64,000 nt of DNA from Polynucleobacter sp. Tro8-14-1 (GTDB lineage Bacteria > Pseudomonadota > Gammaproteobacteria > Burkholderiales > Burkholderiaceae). The stretch is from the NCBI RefSeq assembly GCF_018881655.1, contig NZ_JACVPX010000001.1, positions 62,001 to 126,000 on the forward strand, in the 5' to 3' direction. The translations under genes and the position numbers were made by a program. Below are positions 17,291 through 26,188 of the stretch, in pieces. The first letter of the stretch is position 1; each line of letters opens with the position of its first letter. The notes beneath the pieces were generated by a model that made no database searches, was not told the DNA's origin, and was given only the letters and a program-made list of their open reading frames with translations.

Positions 17291-18778
17291 TTAGTCATTC
17301 GGGCGGTCAAACACGAGACGTATATCAATCGAGCCGATATTCGAGGTACGTGTCATCGTGAGCTTTTCGAGGCGATTGGTATTGCTCCAGGTATATACCA
17401 AGTCCCAGCCATCCTGACTAATTTTGCTTACTTGACCATTTGCATCTCTATCAACACTTGCCTCGCTTCCAGGACGCACTTCGCCTCTTAACCAGTTTGA
17501 TAATCCGCGCGCTGGTAGTGGTAGGCCTAATGTGTTTTGCAATAAGGTGTCTGCATCAACTGCAGTAACTACTTTGCCATCACTTTCGAGTGTGGCTTCA
17601 CCCGGCGTAATAGTAATTTTTGCAATCGAGCCACCCATGGGATTGCGTATTTCTAAAACATCCTTTAATGCTTCTTGGGACAAGGTAAAACCACCAGAGC
17701 CACCTTGGTTTTGTGACTCAGTTAAGCCGATGACTTTGACGGCAAAGCGCCCATCCCATGAGTTCTTAGATGCTTGGTCATCCGTTGCCCAGTCTGGCTT
17801 TAGGCGTTGCAAAGTTTCTTTCAGGGTTGGATTATTAGCGTCTATTTTTTGTCCCTGGCGCCACATCTCTTCAGCTTCCGCACGGCGATTCATGACCCAT
17901 AACACTTCACCAGTATGAGCCGCAATATCCGCTTCTGGTTTCATAGCAAATGCTTGTTGTAATTGTTCTAATGCAAGGGTATTTTTACCTAGACGAAAAT
18001 TGACCCAGCCCAAGCTGTCCAAAATAAAACTATCTTTTGGAGACAGCTGATGCGCTTTACTGATGAGCGCATATGCTTCAGGTAACTTCATATTGCGGTC
18101 GGCTAAAGAATAGCCAAGGGCATTAAGAGAATTTACATCGTTTGGGTTCTTGCGCAAAATGTCACGCAGTGTTTTTTCCATCACATCTATATGACCTACT
18201 TTTTCAGCAGACATGGCATAGGTATAAAGTAGGCCTGGATCTTTGAGTGGAATCTTGACGGTAGATGCGATTTCATAAAAAGCGCGTAAAGCATCCGACT
18301 CATCTTTCGCTTTAGCAAGCAATGCTTGTAATTGCAAAAGAGTATTTTCTTGTTCCGCGGGAGTTTGTTGGCGCAATAAAGTAATTGCTGGCTTGACAGC
18401 ATCAGACCAGCGATTACTTAAGATCAATAGCGTTACCAGGACTTCTTTAGGTTTGGTATCCGAAGCTGGAGAGAGTTCATCCCAAGTTTTTGCTGCTTGC
18501 ATAGCTAAATCTGGGGATCCTCCAGCAATTGCAATTTCCATGGCTCTTTGGGCTAGCCTGGGGTCCTGGTATTGGCGCGCCATCTCCAGATAGGTGTTGT
18601 AAGCCAAGCCAGCCTCACCCCGCTGAAGGGCGATTTCGGAGGCGAGCACCTCAAACACCGCTTCGCCAGTTTGCAATCCATTTGCCTGGGTTTGGGCATG
18701 GGCTGATGAAATGACTCCACCAGTGAGGGCCGCCAGGAATAAACCCTTTAAAAGAGGTTTCAGTGTGAATTTACTCAT
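17291..18778 (-). CDS. TPR protein fused to a LolB domain
   Basis: A single 495-residue reading frame with two parts. Residues 1-29 are a signal peptide with an AHA-Q cleavage site. Residues about 35-330 are helical TPR repeats (for example NDVNSLNALGYSLADRN and DSFILDSLGWVNFRLG). From about residue 340 a LolB domain begins: WDGRFAV, LEIRNPMGGSIAKITI, then DADTLLQNTLGLPLPARGLSNWL and QDGWDLVY match the outer-membrane lipoprotein acceptor fold. In related genomes a TPR gene and lolB are separate neighbours before ispE. There is no cysteine in the protein, hence no lipobox, so this LolB cannot be a lipoprotein. The ATG at 18778 is preferred to a GTG six bases upstream. Confidence 0.88.
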   Translation of the reverse strand: MSKFTLKPLLKGLFLAALTGGVISSAHAQTQANGLQTGEAVFEVLASEIALQRGEAGLAYNTYLEMARQYQDPRLAQRAMEIAIAGGSPDLAMQAAKTWDELSPASDTKPKEVLVTLLILSNRWSDAVKPAITLLRQQTPAEQENTLLQLQALLAKAKDESDALRAFYEIASTVKIPLKDPGLLYTYAMSAEKVGHIDVMEKTLRDILRKNPNDVNSLNALGYSLADRNMKLPEAYALISKAHQLSPKDSFILDSLGWVNFRLGKNTLALEQLQQAFAMKPEADIAAHTGEVLWVMNRRAEAEEMWRQGQKIDANNPTLKETLQRLKPDWATDDQASKNSWDGRFAVKVIGLTESQNQGGSGGFTLSQEALKDVLEIRNPMGGSIAKITITPGEATLESDGKVVTAVDADTLLQNTLGLPLPARGLSNWLRGEVRPGSEASVDRDANGQVSKISQDGWDLVYTWSNTNRLEKLTMTRTSNIGSIDIRLVFDRPND

Positions 18779-18813
18779 AAGCACATTCTAATCCGCGAAT
18801 CTACAATCCATTT

Positions 18814-19650
18814 ATGCCAGAACTTCCAGAAGTAGAAGTCACCCGATTAGGAATCGCCCCCCATCTGGAGGGGCGCAAGGTCAGCGCCGTCAAGATTATT
18901 GATGGACGCTTGCGTTGGCCAGTGCCCGCCAACCTCTCTAAAAGCTTGCCTGGGCAAACAGTGCATGCCATTGAGAGGCGTGGGAAGTATCTTTTATTAG
19001 AAATGGATACGGGCTACTTGCTGATTCATTTGGGGATGACGGGAACTTTGCGTGTACTCCCAGGTTCGGACCCCCCCAAGATTCATGATCGCGTGACGCT
19101 AGAGTTCGGTAAGTTCAGCTTGCGTTTGCATGACCCACGAAAATTTGGTGCCGTTTTATGGCATCCCAAATCAAAAGGTCCCATTGAAGCATTTGCGCTT
19201 TTGCAAAAGTTAGGCGTTGAGCCATTTTCTCCGGAGTTTGCGGGTGAGCTGGGCGCGGATATTTTGTATCAAAAATCCCGCAAACGCAGTGTTGCTGTGA
19301 AGCAGTTTCTTTTGGCAGGGCAAGCGGTTGTCGGTGTTGGCAATATTTATTGTTCTGAAAGTTTATTTGAGGCGGGTATTCATCCAGCTAAAGCTGCAGG
19401 AAAGCTCACACGTCCGCAATGTTCTCGTTTGGCTGAAGCGGTGAGATTGATTTTGAAAAAAGCTATTGCAGCTGGCGGTAGTAGTTTGAAAGATTTTGTA
19501 AATAGCGATGGTGATCCTGGGCACTTTATGGTCCAAACCAAGGTCTATGACCGCAAAGGCTTGCCATGTAAGGTGTGTAAGTCGCCTATTAGGCAGATAG
19601 TGCAGGGCCAGCGCTCCACTTATTTTTGTACTCAATGTCAAAAACGCTGA
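18814..19650 (+). CDS. mutM: formamidopyrimidine-DNA glycosylase
   Basis: Base-excision glycosylase/lyase that removes 8-oxoguanine and FaPy from DNA. The 278-residue protein begins with the catalytic proline and glutamate (PELPEVEV after Met), has VGNIYCSESLFEAGI of the helix-two-turn-helix motif, and ends with a zinc finger (CKVC and CTQC). It is divergent from the TPR-LolB gene with 35 bases between the starts, and overlaps mutY by 16 bases: two partners of the GO repair system in one operon. Confidence 0.98.
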   Translation: MPELPEVEVTRLGIAPHLEGRKVSAVKIIDGRLRWPVPANLSKSLPGQTVHAIERRGKYLLLEMDTGYLLIHLGMTGTLRVLPGSDPPKIHDRVTLEFGKFSLRLHDPRKFGAVLWHPKSKGPIEAFALLQKLGVEPFSPEFAGELGADILYQKSRKRSVAVKQFLLAGQAVVGVGNIYCSESLFEAGIHPAKAAGKLTRPQCSRLAEAVRLILKKAIAAGGSSLKDFVNSDGDPGHFMVQTKVYDRKGLPCKVCKSPIRQIVQGQRSTYFCTQCQKR

Positions 19651-20780
19651 TCAACACATTTGCATCAAAGCTTGTTGCTTGGCATGCGATCAGTGGGCGC
19701 TCAGGTTTGCCTTGGCAAGGTAATCGAGACCCTTATGCAGTGTGGGTTTCAGAAATCATGTTGCAACAAACTCAAGTGGCTACGGTCCTTGAGCGCTACC
19801 CACGTTTTATGAAACGCTTTCCAACGGTTAAAAAATTAGCCGCTGCTGATATCGACGAGGTATTGGCTGAGTGGGCGGGATTAGGGTATTACTCGCGCGC
19901 GAGAAATCTACATGTTTGCGCAAAGCAGGTCATGACAGAGTTCGGCGGCAAGTTCCCAAGTGACCCCATTTTGCTTGAGCAATTAAAAGGGATTGGGCGA
20001 TCTACAGCTGGCGCAATCGCTGCATTTGCTTTTCATGAGCGAGCACCTATTTTGGATGCGAATGTGAAACGCATTCTGGCACGTTTATTTGCGATTGAAG
20101 GCGCGATACAAGATAAGAAGATCAACGATCGACTGTGGGATTTAGCAATAGATTTACTACCAACTAAGCCTACAGATATGCCGGTCTATACCCAGGCACT
20201 GATGGACTTTGGCGCTACTTGGTGTACGTCACGCAAACCAGTATGTTTAGGGTTAGAAAAAAAATGCCCATTCGCAAAAGACTGCCAAGCCAATTTAAGC
20301 GGTCAAGTCCTTTTGCTTCCACAAAAAACCAAGAAGACCAAATCCCCAGAATTTGATTGCAATATGTTGTTGATGCGTTCGGCTAACTCCATCCTCTTGC
20401 AAAAGCGCCCGAGTAATGCCATTTGGGGTGGTCTATGGTCTTTGCCTGAAGGACCGTGGACCCCTAGGGTAGCTCGTGCAAAAGTTGTTGAGATAAGCCC
20501 ACAGGAATTATTGGCAGCTACATTGCCCGAAGAAAAATCGGCAGCACTTACAAAAGCTTGTAAAGCCATAAATCAGGCCGAAGAAATTAAGCATGTCTTT
20601 ACGCACCGCAAATTGTGGATGCAGATATGGCAGGTAAGCGCTCCAAAAGAGTTGGTCTTTTTAAATCCAGATCTGAAGTGGGTCCCCTTGGCTCAGCTAG
20701 GGCGCCATGGCTTGCCGCAGCCGATTAAGCTTTTGCTGCAGGGATTGAATCTAGTTCGCGGTGACGATCTAAAAAATTAA
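19635..20780 (+). CDS. mutY: A/G-specific adenine glycosylase
   Basis: Removes adenine mispaired with 8-oxoguanine. The 381-residue protein has the helix-hairpin-helix motif LKGIGRSTAGAIAAFAF, the catalytic Asp in ILDANVKR, the MLQQTQV helix, and the 4Fe-4S loop (cysteines in CTSRKPVC, then KKC and KDC). A C-terminal MutT-like domain (about residues 235-375) recognises the oxidised base. The ATG at 19635 overlaps mutM. The 3' end overlaps the convergent rapZ gene by 56 bases. Confidence 0.97.
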   Translation: MSKTLINTFASKLVAWHAISGRSGLPWQGNRDPYAVWVSEIMLQQTQVATVLERYPRFMKRFPTVKKLAAADIDEVLAEWAGLGYYSRARNLHVCAKQVMTEFGGKFPSDPILLEQLKGIGRSTAGAIAAFAFHERAPILDANVKRILARLFAIEGAIQDKKINDRLWDLAIDLLPTKPTDMPVYTQALMDFGATWCTSRKPVCLGLEKKCPFAKDCQANLSGQVLLLPQKTKKTKSPEFDCNMLLMRSANSILLQKRPSNAIWGGLWSLPEGPWTPRVARAKVVEISPQELLAATLPEEKSAALTKACKAINQAEEIKHVFTHRKLWMQIWQVSAPKELVFLNPDLKWVPLAQLGRHGLPQPIKLLLQGLNLVRGDDLKN

Positions 20781-21615
20781 GCTGCAAGTCCATGAGGTCT
20801 TTTTGGGCGCGGAAGTGTTCGCTCAAGCGGCCTACGAGATAGACAGAGCGATGTTGGCCGCCAGTACAACCAATGGCAACCGTCAAATAACTGCGACCAT
20901 CAGCAATGTAATGGGGCAACCACTTGTTAATGAATTGGGTGATGTCGGATTCCATGCTCCTGACTTCTGGAATTTTTTCCAGAAATTCCTTAACGGGCTT
21001 GTCGTTGCCGGTCAGTGGTCTGAGTGCGTTGTCATAGTGGGGGTTTGGTAGACAACGCACATCAAAAACTAAGTCCGCTTCGCTGGGCACGCCCTTTTTA
21101 AAACCAAATGACTCAAAAACTACTGTGAGACCTACCGGTTTGTCTTTGAGGAGATCTTGAATCCAGGAACGCAATGCATGAGCAGGTAGGTTGCTGGTAT
21201 CGATGCTGTGCGCTTGGGCACGTAAGGGCTCGAGCAAATTACGCTCTTTATCAATTGCCTCAATCAGAGTTGCCGATTGAGATTGTTTGCCATTAGTAGA
21301 TAAGGGGTGGCGACGACGGGTTTCTGAAAAGCGTTGCACCAAAGTATTGGTATCGGCATTCAGGAATACCACTCTGACCTGATGATTTTTGCGTAGGTTC
21401 TCGAGAATGGACGGCAAGTTTGCAATAGATTGTCCGCGACGAGCATCTATGGCGACCGCAACTTGTTCGCACTTTTCTTTTTCAAGAGTGGAGATGAGGT
21501 TTTCGAGAAGTGAGACGGGAAGATTGTCTACGCAGTCATAGCCAGCATCTTCAAAAGCCCTCAGGGCTACTGATTTACCTGAGCCTGATATTCCGGTAAT
21601 CAGATTGATCTGCAT
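20725..21615 (-). CDS. rapZ: RNase adapter protein RapZ (YvcJ family)
   Basis: P-loop protein of the RapZ/YvcJ family; in enterics RapZ guides RNase E to the GlmZ small RNA. The 296-residue protein has a Walker A motif GISGSGKS at residues 8-15, DNLPVSLLE, and the C-terminal VAIGCTGGQHRSVYL motif with conserved cysteine and histidine. It directly follows hprK (3-base gap). Whether a GlmZ-like target exists here cannot be seen. Its C-terminal codons are antisense to the end of mutY. Confidence 0.95.
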   Translation of the reverse strand: MQINLITGISGSGKSVALRAFEDAGYDCVDNLPVSLLENLISTLEKEKCEQVAVAIDARRGQSIANLPSILENLRKNHQVRVVFLNADTNTLVQRFSETRRRHPLSTNGKQSQSATLIEAIDKERNLLEPLRAQAHSIDTSNLPAHALRSWIQDLLKDKPVGLTVVFESFGFKKGVPSEADLVFDVRCLPNPHYDNALRPLTGNDKPVKEFLEKIPEVRSMESDITQFINKWLPHYIADGRSYLTVAIGCTGGQHRSVYLVGRLSEHFRAQKDLMDLQLNFLDRHRELDSIPAAKA

Positions 21616-21618
21616 AGC

Positions 21619-22605
21619 TTAGAGTAGGCGTCCTTGGGACTTTGATGACTCTGACTCCGCATTCATCTGAATACGTTGACGCTCGATAAATTCTTTTAAG
21701 GTATCGATACCGCGCAATTGCAAAATGGTATTGCGTACAGCAGCTTCAACTAGTACGGCTAAGTTGCGACCTGCAGCCACCTGAATTTTGACCGTACGAA
21801 TGGGGATGCCTAGTACGTCGATATGCTGGGCCTCAAGGGGTAGACGCTCAAATTCGCCATCGGTTCTGCGAACGAGCTGAACAATCAGGCGTAGTTTTAA
21901 TTTACGACGCACTGCTGTTTCACCAAAGATCGTCCGAATATCGAGCAATCCCAGTCCACGTACCTCAAGTAGGTTGCGCAAGATGACGGGGCAGCGACCC
22001 TCAATGTAATCAGGTCCAAGACGTGCAAAGTCAACTGCATCATCGGCTACCAATCCATGTCCACGAGAAATAAGTTCGAGGCCTAATTCACTTTTACCTA
22101 GGCCAGATTCGCCAGTAAGAAGTACACCCAAGCCCAGAATGTCCATGAAGACACCATGCATGGTGATTTGAGGGGCACCAATTTTGGTTAAGTAAGTGCG
22201 TAAATGATCAATCACTTCCGCAGCAGAAATGGCGGTGGTGAATAGCGGTGTTGAGGAGCGCTGGCAGAATAGTTGCAAGTCTGGATCCGCACTCTTACCA
22301 TCAGCCACAATGACACAAGGAGGCATCTTGGAGATCAAACTGGCAATTTGCTCTTGCCTTTGTTTTGGCTCCAGAGCTGCGTGATATTCAACCTCTTGCT
22401 CGCCGAAGATTTGAATACGGCTTGGGTGAATAAGATTTAAGTGACCTACTAAGTCGGAGCTGGCTGCAGCTATTTTTACAGCTTCTGGAGGGAAGGTGCG
22501 GTCGGCACCTTCAAGACCGCCAATCCAAGACAACTTTAATTCTGAAACATTGTCATCAAAAATCTGCTGAGCAGTTACTCCTTCTAGGAGTAATGGCTGA
22601 GTCAT
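21619..22605 (-). CDS. hprK: HPr kinase/phosphorylase
   Basis: Phosphorylates or dephosphorylates a serine of HPr-type phosphocarriers. The 328-residue protein has an N-terminal DRTGG-like domain, then the P-loop [19 protein letters not shown], and the C-terminal signature [16 protein letters not shown]. The ATG at 22605 overlaps the ptsN stop by 4 bases (ATGA). Its partner phosphocarrier is not in this window. In proteobacteria this enzyme belongs to the regulatory nitrogen-type PTS rather than sugar uptake. Confidence 0.96.
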   Translation of the reverse strand: MTQPLLLEGVTAQQIFDDNVSELKLSWIGGLEGADRTFPPEAVKIAAASSDLVGHLNLIHPSRIQIFGEQEVEYHAALEPKQRQEQIASLISKMPPCVIVADGKSADPDLQLFCQRSSTPLFTTAISAAEVIDHLRTYLTKIGAPQITMHGVFMDILGLGVLLTGESGLGKSELGLELISRGHGLVADDAVDFARLGPDYIEGRCPVILRNLLEVRGLGLLDIRTIFGETAVRRKLKLRLIVQLVRRTDGEFERLPLEAQHIDVLGIPIRTVKIQVAAGRNLAVLVEAAVRNTILQLRGIDTLKEFIERQRIQMNAESESSKSQGRLL

Positions 22606-23063
22606 TTTGCTGTACCCCAGTGTTGTAAGAGTTCGCAAACCTTTAAGGGGTCTGCAGTAGACGATAAGGTCTCGCGAGCATCTGCATCCGACAGCAACTG
22701 AGCAATCGAAGACAAAATTTCTAAATGTTGTTGGGTGGCTTTTTCTGGGACTAGCAAGAAAATCAAGATGGAAACCGCTTCACCATCCGGAGCTGCAAAC
22801 TCAATAGGGTTTTGCAGTCTCATAAAAGCGGCACTTGGCTGCTTTAGGCCTTTCACACGTCCGTGAGGGATGGCTACACCAGCGCCGAGGGCGGTAGAGC
22901 CTAAATCTTCACGAGCATTGAGGAACTCTATAACGGAGTTTGCTGCTATTCCTGTTTGTTTAGAAAATAGTTCTCCAGCGGCTGCAAATGCATCAGCCCT
23001 GCTTGTGGCGAGGATATCTAATGCAATGCAGTCGGGAGTAAAAAGATTGGTCAGGGCATTCAT
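22602..23063 (-). CDS. ptsN: nitrogen-regulatory PTS protein EIIA-Ntr
   Basis: EIIA-type regulatory phosphoprotein of 153 residues. The phosphorylated histidine is H67 in [11 protein letters not shown], and the LGSTALGAG and [17 protein letters not shown] blocks are typical. It is coupled by a 4-base overlap to hprK and lies 33 bases after hpf. In most proteobacteria ptsN sits next to rpoN; here rpoN is missing, so its usual regulatory link is absent from this locus. Confidence 0.96.
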   Translation of the reverse strand: MNALTNLFTPDCIALDILATSRADAFAAAGELFSKQTGIAANSVIEFLNAREDLGSTALGAGVAIPHGRVKGLKQPSAAFMRLQNPIEFAAPDGEAVSILIFLLVPEKATQQHLEILSSIAQLLSDADARETLSSTADPLKVCELLQHWGTAK

Positions 23064-23096
23064 GTGAATTGATTATAGGTGTCCTGACGTACTAGA

Positions 23097-23420
23097 TCAC
23101 TCAAAATGCTTTTCGTGGTGATGATCTTGAATCTTTTCTTTGTGTTTGACAACTTGACGCTCTAACTTATCAACCACTGCATCCATAGCGTGATAGAGGT
23201 CAGCATTGTGTGCTTCAGCGAACAGATCTTTCCCTTTAAGGTGAATGGTGATCTCGGCGCTTTGACGCAGGTCCTTCTCTTTGGCTTTATCTACTACCAG
23301 GAAGGCAGACGCATCAATGACGTGATCGAAGTGCTTACGAATTTTGGTTAGACCCGCCTCAAGATGAGAGCGCATGGCAGGGGTAACTTCCACGTGACGG
23401 CTATTAATTTTCAAATTCAT
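23097..23420 (-). CDS. hpf: ribosome hibernation promoting factor (short form)
   Basis: Small beta-alpha-beta protein that binds the 30S subunit and stabilises inactive ribosomes in stationary phase. The 107-residue product is the short form, with NLKINSRHVEVTPAMRSHLE at the N-terminus, and HNADLYHAMDAVVDKLERQVVKHKEK, then a His-rich tail. A good AAAGGAG ribosome-binding site precedes the ATG. In most proteobacteria this gene follows rpoN; here it follows lptB after 193 bases. Confidence 0.95.
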   Translation of the reverse strand: MNLKINSRHVEVTPAMRSHLEAGLTKIRKHFDHVIDASAFLVVDKAKEKDLRQSAEITIHLKGKDLFAEAHNADLYHAMDAVVDKLERQVVKHKEKIQDHHHEKHFE

Positions 23421-23613
23421 TAGCGACTCCTTTTATAGATGCTATAGATGCGTGCGCATAGTCATGCCCGGGGTGCGCAGCAAGCCCCTGAAATTTTTTG
23501 TGCTGTTTTTTTTGGAAAATAAACCATGAGCCTCCAGCGTATCAGCGAATTTGCCGAAAACCAAGAGGGAAGTGCAATTTTTATTACTTTAAAAGCAGGA
23601 AGCCTTGTTTGAC

Positions 23614-24381
23614 TTACATCCGGAAGTTTTCGCCCAGATAGACTCTGCGGACGGCATCGTTCTGAATAATCTGATCAGGCTTACCTTCAGCCAATACGCT
23701 ACCTTCGCTGATGATGTAGGCGTGGTCACAGATGCCCAGGGTTTCGCGGACGTTGTGGTCGGTAATTAGTACCCCAATTTGGCGGTCCCGCAGGAAGCGC
23801 ACAATGCGCTGGATTTCCCCAACAGCAATAGGGTCAACACCAGCAAAGGGCTCATCTAGCAGGATAAATTTTGGCTGGGAAGCTAGCGCTCTCGCAATTT
23901 CTACCCGCCTACGTTCACCACCCGATAGGGAGAGGGCTGGGTTATTGCGCAGATGACTGATTTGGAGTTCGCCTAAGAGCTCATCAAGGCGGTTAGCAAT
24001 TTCGGCCTTAGTAAGGGGTTTGCCGCCTTGAGCTTGAAGCTCTAAGACTGCCTGAATATTTTCAGCTACGTTGAGCTTTCTAAATACAGAGGCTTCTTGT
24101 GGCAAATAGGAGAGACCCATTCGAGCGCGCTCATGAATCGGTAAATGCGTAATATCTGCGCCATCTAAAACGATATTTCCACCATCGAGTGGGACTAGTC
24201 CAACAATCATGTAGAACGAAGTTGTTTTGCCTGCTCCATTTGGGCCGAGTAGTCCTACCACTTCCCCACATCTAACTTGTACGGATACATCACGAACCAC
24301 GGTTCTTGAGCCATACCGTTTTTGTAGGTTATGGGCGCTTAGTGTGGGCGCATTATCGATGTGGGCTAAATCCGCTGTCAT
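23614..24381 (-). CDS. lptB: LPS export ABC transporter ATP-binding protein
   Basis: ATPase of the LptB2FGC complex that extracts lipopolysaccharide from the inner membrane. The 255-residue protein carries Walker A GPNGAGKT, the Q-loop ([12 protein letters not shown]), signature LSGGERRR, Walker [13 protein letters not shown] and the H-loop ITDHNVRET. It overlaps lptA by 4 bases and closes the lptC-lptA-lptB set. A short Asp/Ala-rich N-terminal extension of about 10 residues precedes the ABC domain. Confidence 0.98.
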   Translation of the reverse strand: MTADLAHIDNAPTLSAHNLQKRYGSRTVVRDVSVQVRCGEVVGLLGPNGAGKTTSFYMIVGLVPLDGGNIVLDGADITHLPIHERARMGLSYLPQEASVFRKLNVAENIQAVLELQAQGGKPLTKAEIANRLDELLGELQISHLRNNPALSLSGGERRRVEIARALASQPKFILLDEPFAGVDPIAVGEIQRIVRFLRDRQIGVLITDHNVRETLGICDHAYIISEGSVLAEGKPDQIIQNDAVRRVYLGENFRM

Positions 24382-24941
24382 TTCTCTAGGGTTGCTTTTC
24401 GTCTTGGTGAAAGGATGGCTCTTGCTAAGGGCAGATCATCCGGTTTTGCATCTTTAGGAGGTGTGACATGATAGTACTGCTTTACATCATCGTACTCAAT
24501 TTTCCAGCCCTTTAATTGATCAAGCATTTGCATATTGAGCAAGCGCTTCAAGCTGGCATCGCCTGTCAACGTCAGAAATTCTGTCTTGGCATCATAGGTA
24601 ACCTGGGCGCCGCGTCCTTGCATGAACTCATCCGCAAGACCTTCGCGACGTTGTCTAAAGCTTGCAACCGTTTCCGGAGTACCCACGACATCGACAAACT
24701 CATAACCCTGAGGATCCACTTCAATGTGGCCATCCTCACCAGTAACAATAATGCTGCCTTTGATCAGTAGCACCTGACCATTGAGGTCATAGATTTGCTT
24801 AACGTCGTTTACAGAAACTTTTTCTGCTTCCAGAATGACTGGTTTGTCTTGGTCTGCTTTTTCTGCGAACGACAAAGATGCAAGGGAGAGCCCAAAGCTT
24901 AGGAGCGCAAGGCGAACCAATAAAATTTTCATTGACACCAT
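24378..24941 (-). CDS. lptA: LPS transport periplasmic protein LptA
   Basis: Periplasmic bridge protein (OstA fold) that passes LPS from LptC to LptD. The 187-residue product has a signal peptide ([14 protein letters not shown]... to about residue 26, ending SFA) and the beta-jellyroll motifs [21 protein letters not shown] and [21 protein letters not shown]. The ATG at 24941 begins one base after the lptC stop and has GGAG upstream; ATG 24932 is the alternative. A longer in-frame extension lies within lptC and is not real. Confidence 0.94.
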   Translation of the reverse strand: MVSMKILLVRLALLSFGLSLASLSFAEKADQDKPVILEAEKVSVNDVKQIYDLNGQVLLIKGSIIVTGEDGHIEVDPQGYEFVDVVGTPETVASFRQRREGLADEFMQGRGAQVTYDAKTEFLTLTGDASLKRLLNMQMLDQLKGWKIEYDDVKQYYHVTPPKDAKPDDLPLARAILSPRRKATLEK

Positions 24942-24942
24942 T

Positions 24943-25584
24943 TTATTGGTGGCTCCGTGGGGCGCGCTCAATACGTCCTTTAACTTGGCCGCTGAGCACC
25001 ATACTTTGTTCGACGTTGTTAAACACACCACCTTCAGTGGAATTCATAATCGACATGCCCTGCTCAAGGGTAATTGGCCGATCGGTTTCAATAATGTCAT
25101 CGTTAATGAGCACTTTGAAGTAGCTTGAGCTGGCCAACATTCTTAAAGTTGCTGGCTGTGATGCAGTCGCTTCTTGAGCTGGGCGAAAGATGCTGGCGTT
25201 ATCGTATAAATCAAGGATGGTGAGATCACCATCGAGATGTCCGGTATCCGACTTCACGGTTACAGGCGCTTTCTCAGCCTGGAACAGGCGCATGCGCGGT
25301 GTCAGGATATCGATAGAGGCATCGTCATCATAGTGTGTGACTTTGACGCCCAACACTCTGTATTTAGTATTGCCCAATTCATTAAGAGCGGATAGTGCAC
25401 CATCTTTGATGGTGTAGTCAGGCTCATGCAGGCGCACGCGTTCTAAAGGAGATTTTTCTGGCGGAGTATTTTTTTCGACCAGCCAAAAAGTAGCCAGCGT
25501 GAGTGCCCCCATCAAAATCAAGGGCAGCAGGCGCAACAGAGCGCGACCGATGCCCACTTTAATTTGCTGAGGCTTTAACTGCAT
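24943..25584 (-). CDS. lptC: LPS export protein LptC
   Basis: Bitopic inner membrane protein that receives LPS from LptBFG and hands it to LptA. The 213-residue protein has one N-terminal transmembrane helix (about residues 15-35) and a periplasmic LptC domain with the YTIKDGALSALNELGNTKYRV and DIIETDRPITLEQGMSIM stretches. It sits between kdsC and lptA, the usual order. Confidence 0.93.
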   Translation of the reverse strand: MQLKPQQIKVGIGRALLRLLPLILMGALTLATFWLVEKNTPPEKSPLERVRLHEPDYTIKDGALSALNELGNTKYRVLGVKVTHYDDDASIDILTPRMRLFQAEKAPVTVKSDTGHLDGDLTILDLYDNASIFRPAQEATASQPATLRMLASSSYFKVLINDDIIETDRPITLEQGMSIMNSTEGGVFNNVEQSMVLSGQVKGRIERAPRSHQ

Positions 25585-25587
25585 TGC

Positions 25588-26160
25588 TTAGTTACGAGCC
25601 TTAAGAAGTAATTCTTCATAGCGATTCTGTGCTTTAAGAATCAGGTCGCATACTTCACGTACCGCACTATTACCGCCATTGCGTGTCGTCACCAAGTGGG
25701 AAAATTCTTGGACAGCTTCATGACCTTGTGCCGGGCAAATTCGAAAGCCTGCATTTTTCATCATTTGCATGTCTGGCCAATCGTCACCCATAACAGCGCA
25801 GTCAGCCGCAGTCAGCCCCAGAGATTGAAGAACTTCTTTCAGGGCAATAGCTTTGTTTTCAACACCCATGTGAACATGTTTAATACCAAGCTCTTCACAG
25901 CGTGCCAAAACCATTTTAGAATTTCTGCCGGTAATGATGGCAGTCGGAATGCCGCATTGCTCTAATAATTTGATGCCTAAGCCATCTTGAATATCAAAGG
26001 CCTTTAAAGATTCTTTGCCATCAGAACCAATCCAAACTTGTCCATTTGTTAATACGCCATCAACATCCAATACCAAAAGCCTCACTTTGCCTGCGCGCTC
26101 CCAGGCCTGTGGGTATTGAGCTAGAGGGTTGGTCTTGTGAGTATTGAAAGCACTAGGCAT
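25588..26160 (-). CDS. kdsC: 3-deoxy-D-manno-octulosonate 8-phosphate phosphatase
   Basis: HAD-superfamily C0-type phosphatase that makes free Kdo for LPS. The 190-residue protein has the nucleophile motif LLVLDVDGVLTNG, TAIITGRNSK (motif 2) and MGDDWPDMQMMKNAG (motif 4). No cap domain is present, as expected for this tetrameric family. It lies 28 bases after kdsD, whose product supplies the arabinose 5-phosphate for the pathway. Confidence 0.96.
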   Translation of the reverse strand: MPSAFNTHKTNPLAQYPQAWERAGKVRLLVLDVDGVLTNGQVWIGSDGKESLKAFDIQDGLGIKLLEQCGIPTAIITGRNSKMVLARCEELGIKHVHMGVENKAIALKEVLQSLGLTAADCAVMGDDWPDMQMMKNAGFRICPAQGHEAVQEFSHLVTTRNGGNSAVREVCDLILKAQNRYEELLLKARN

Positions 26161-26188
26161 GAAAGGGAAACTCGATTACGAATGGAAA

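Noticed and set aside
17532-17918. 128-codon + strand reading frame opposite the LolB domain
   Set aside because: Shadow of the fusion gene; the forward gene has strong family motifs in the same interval.
23526-23612. Small + strand reading frame (28 codons) in the lptB-hpf gap
   Set aside because: No ribosome-binding site, no resemblance to a known small protein, and antisense to the expected transcript.
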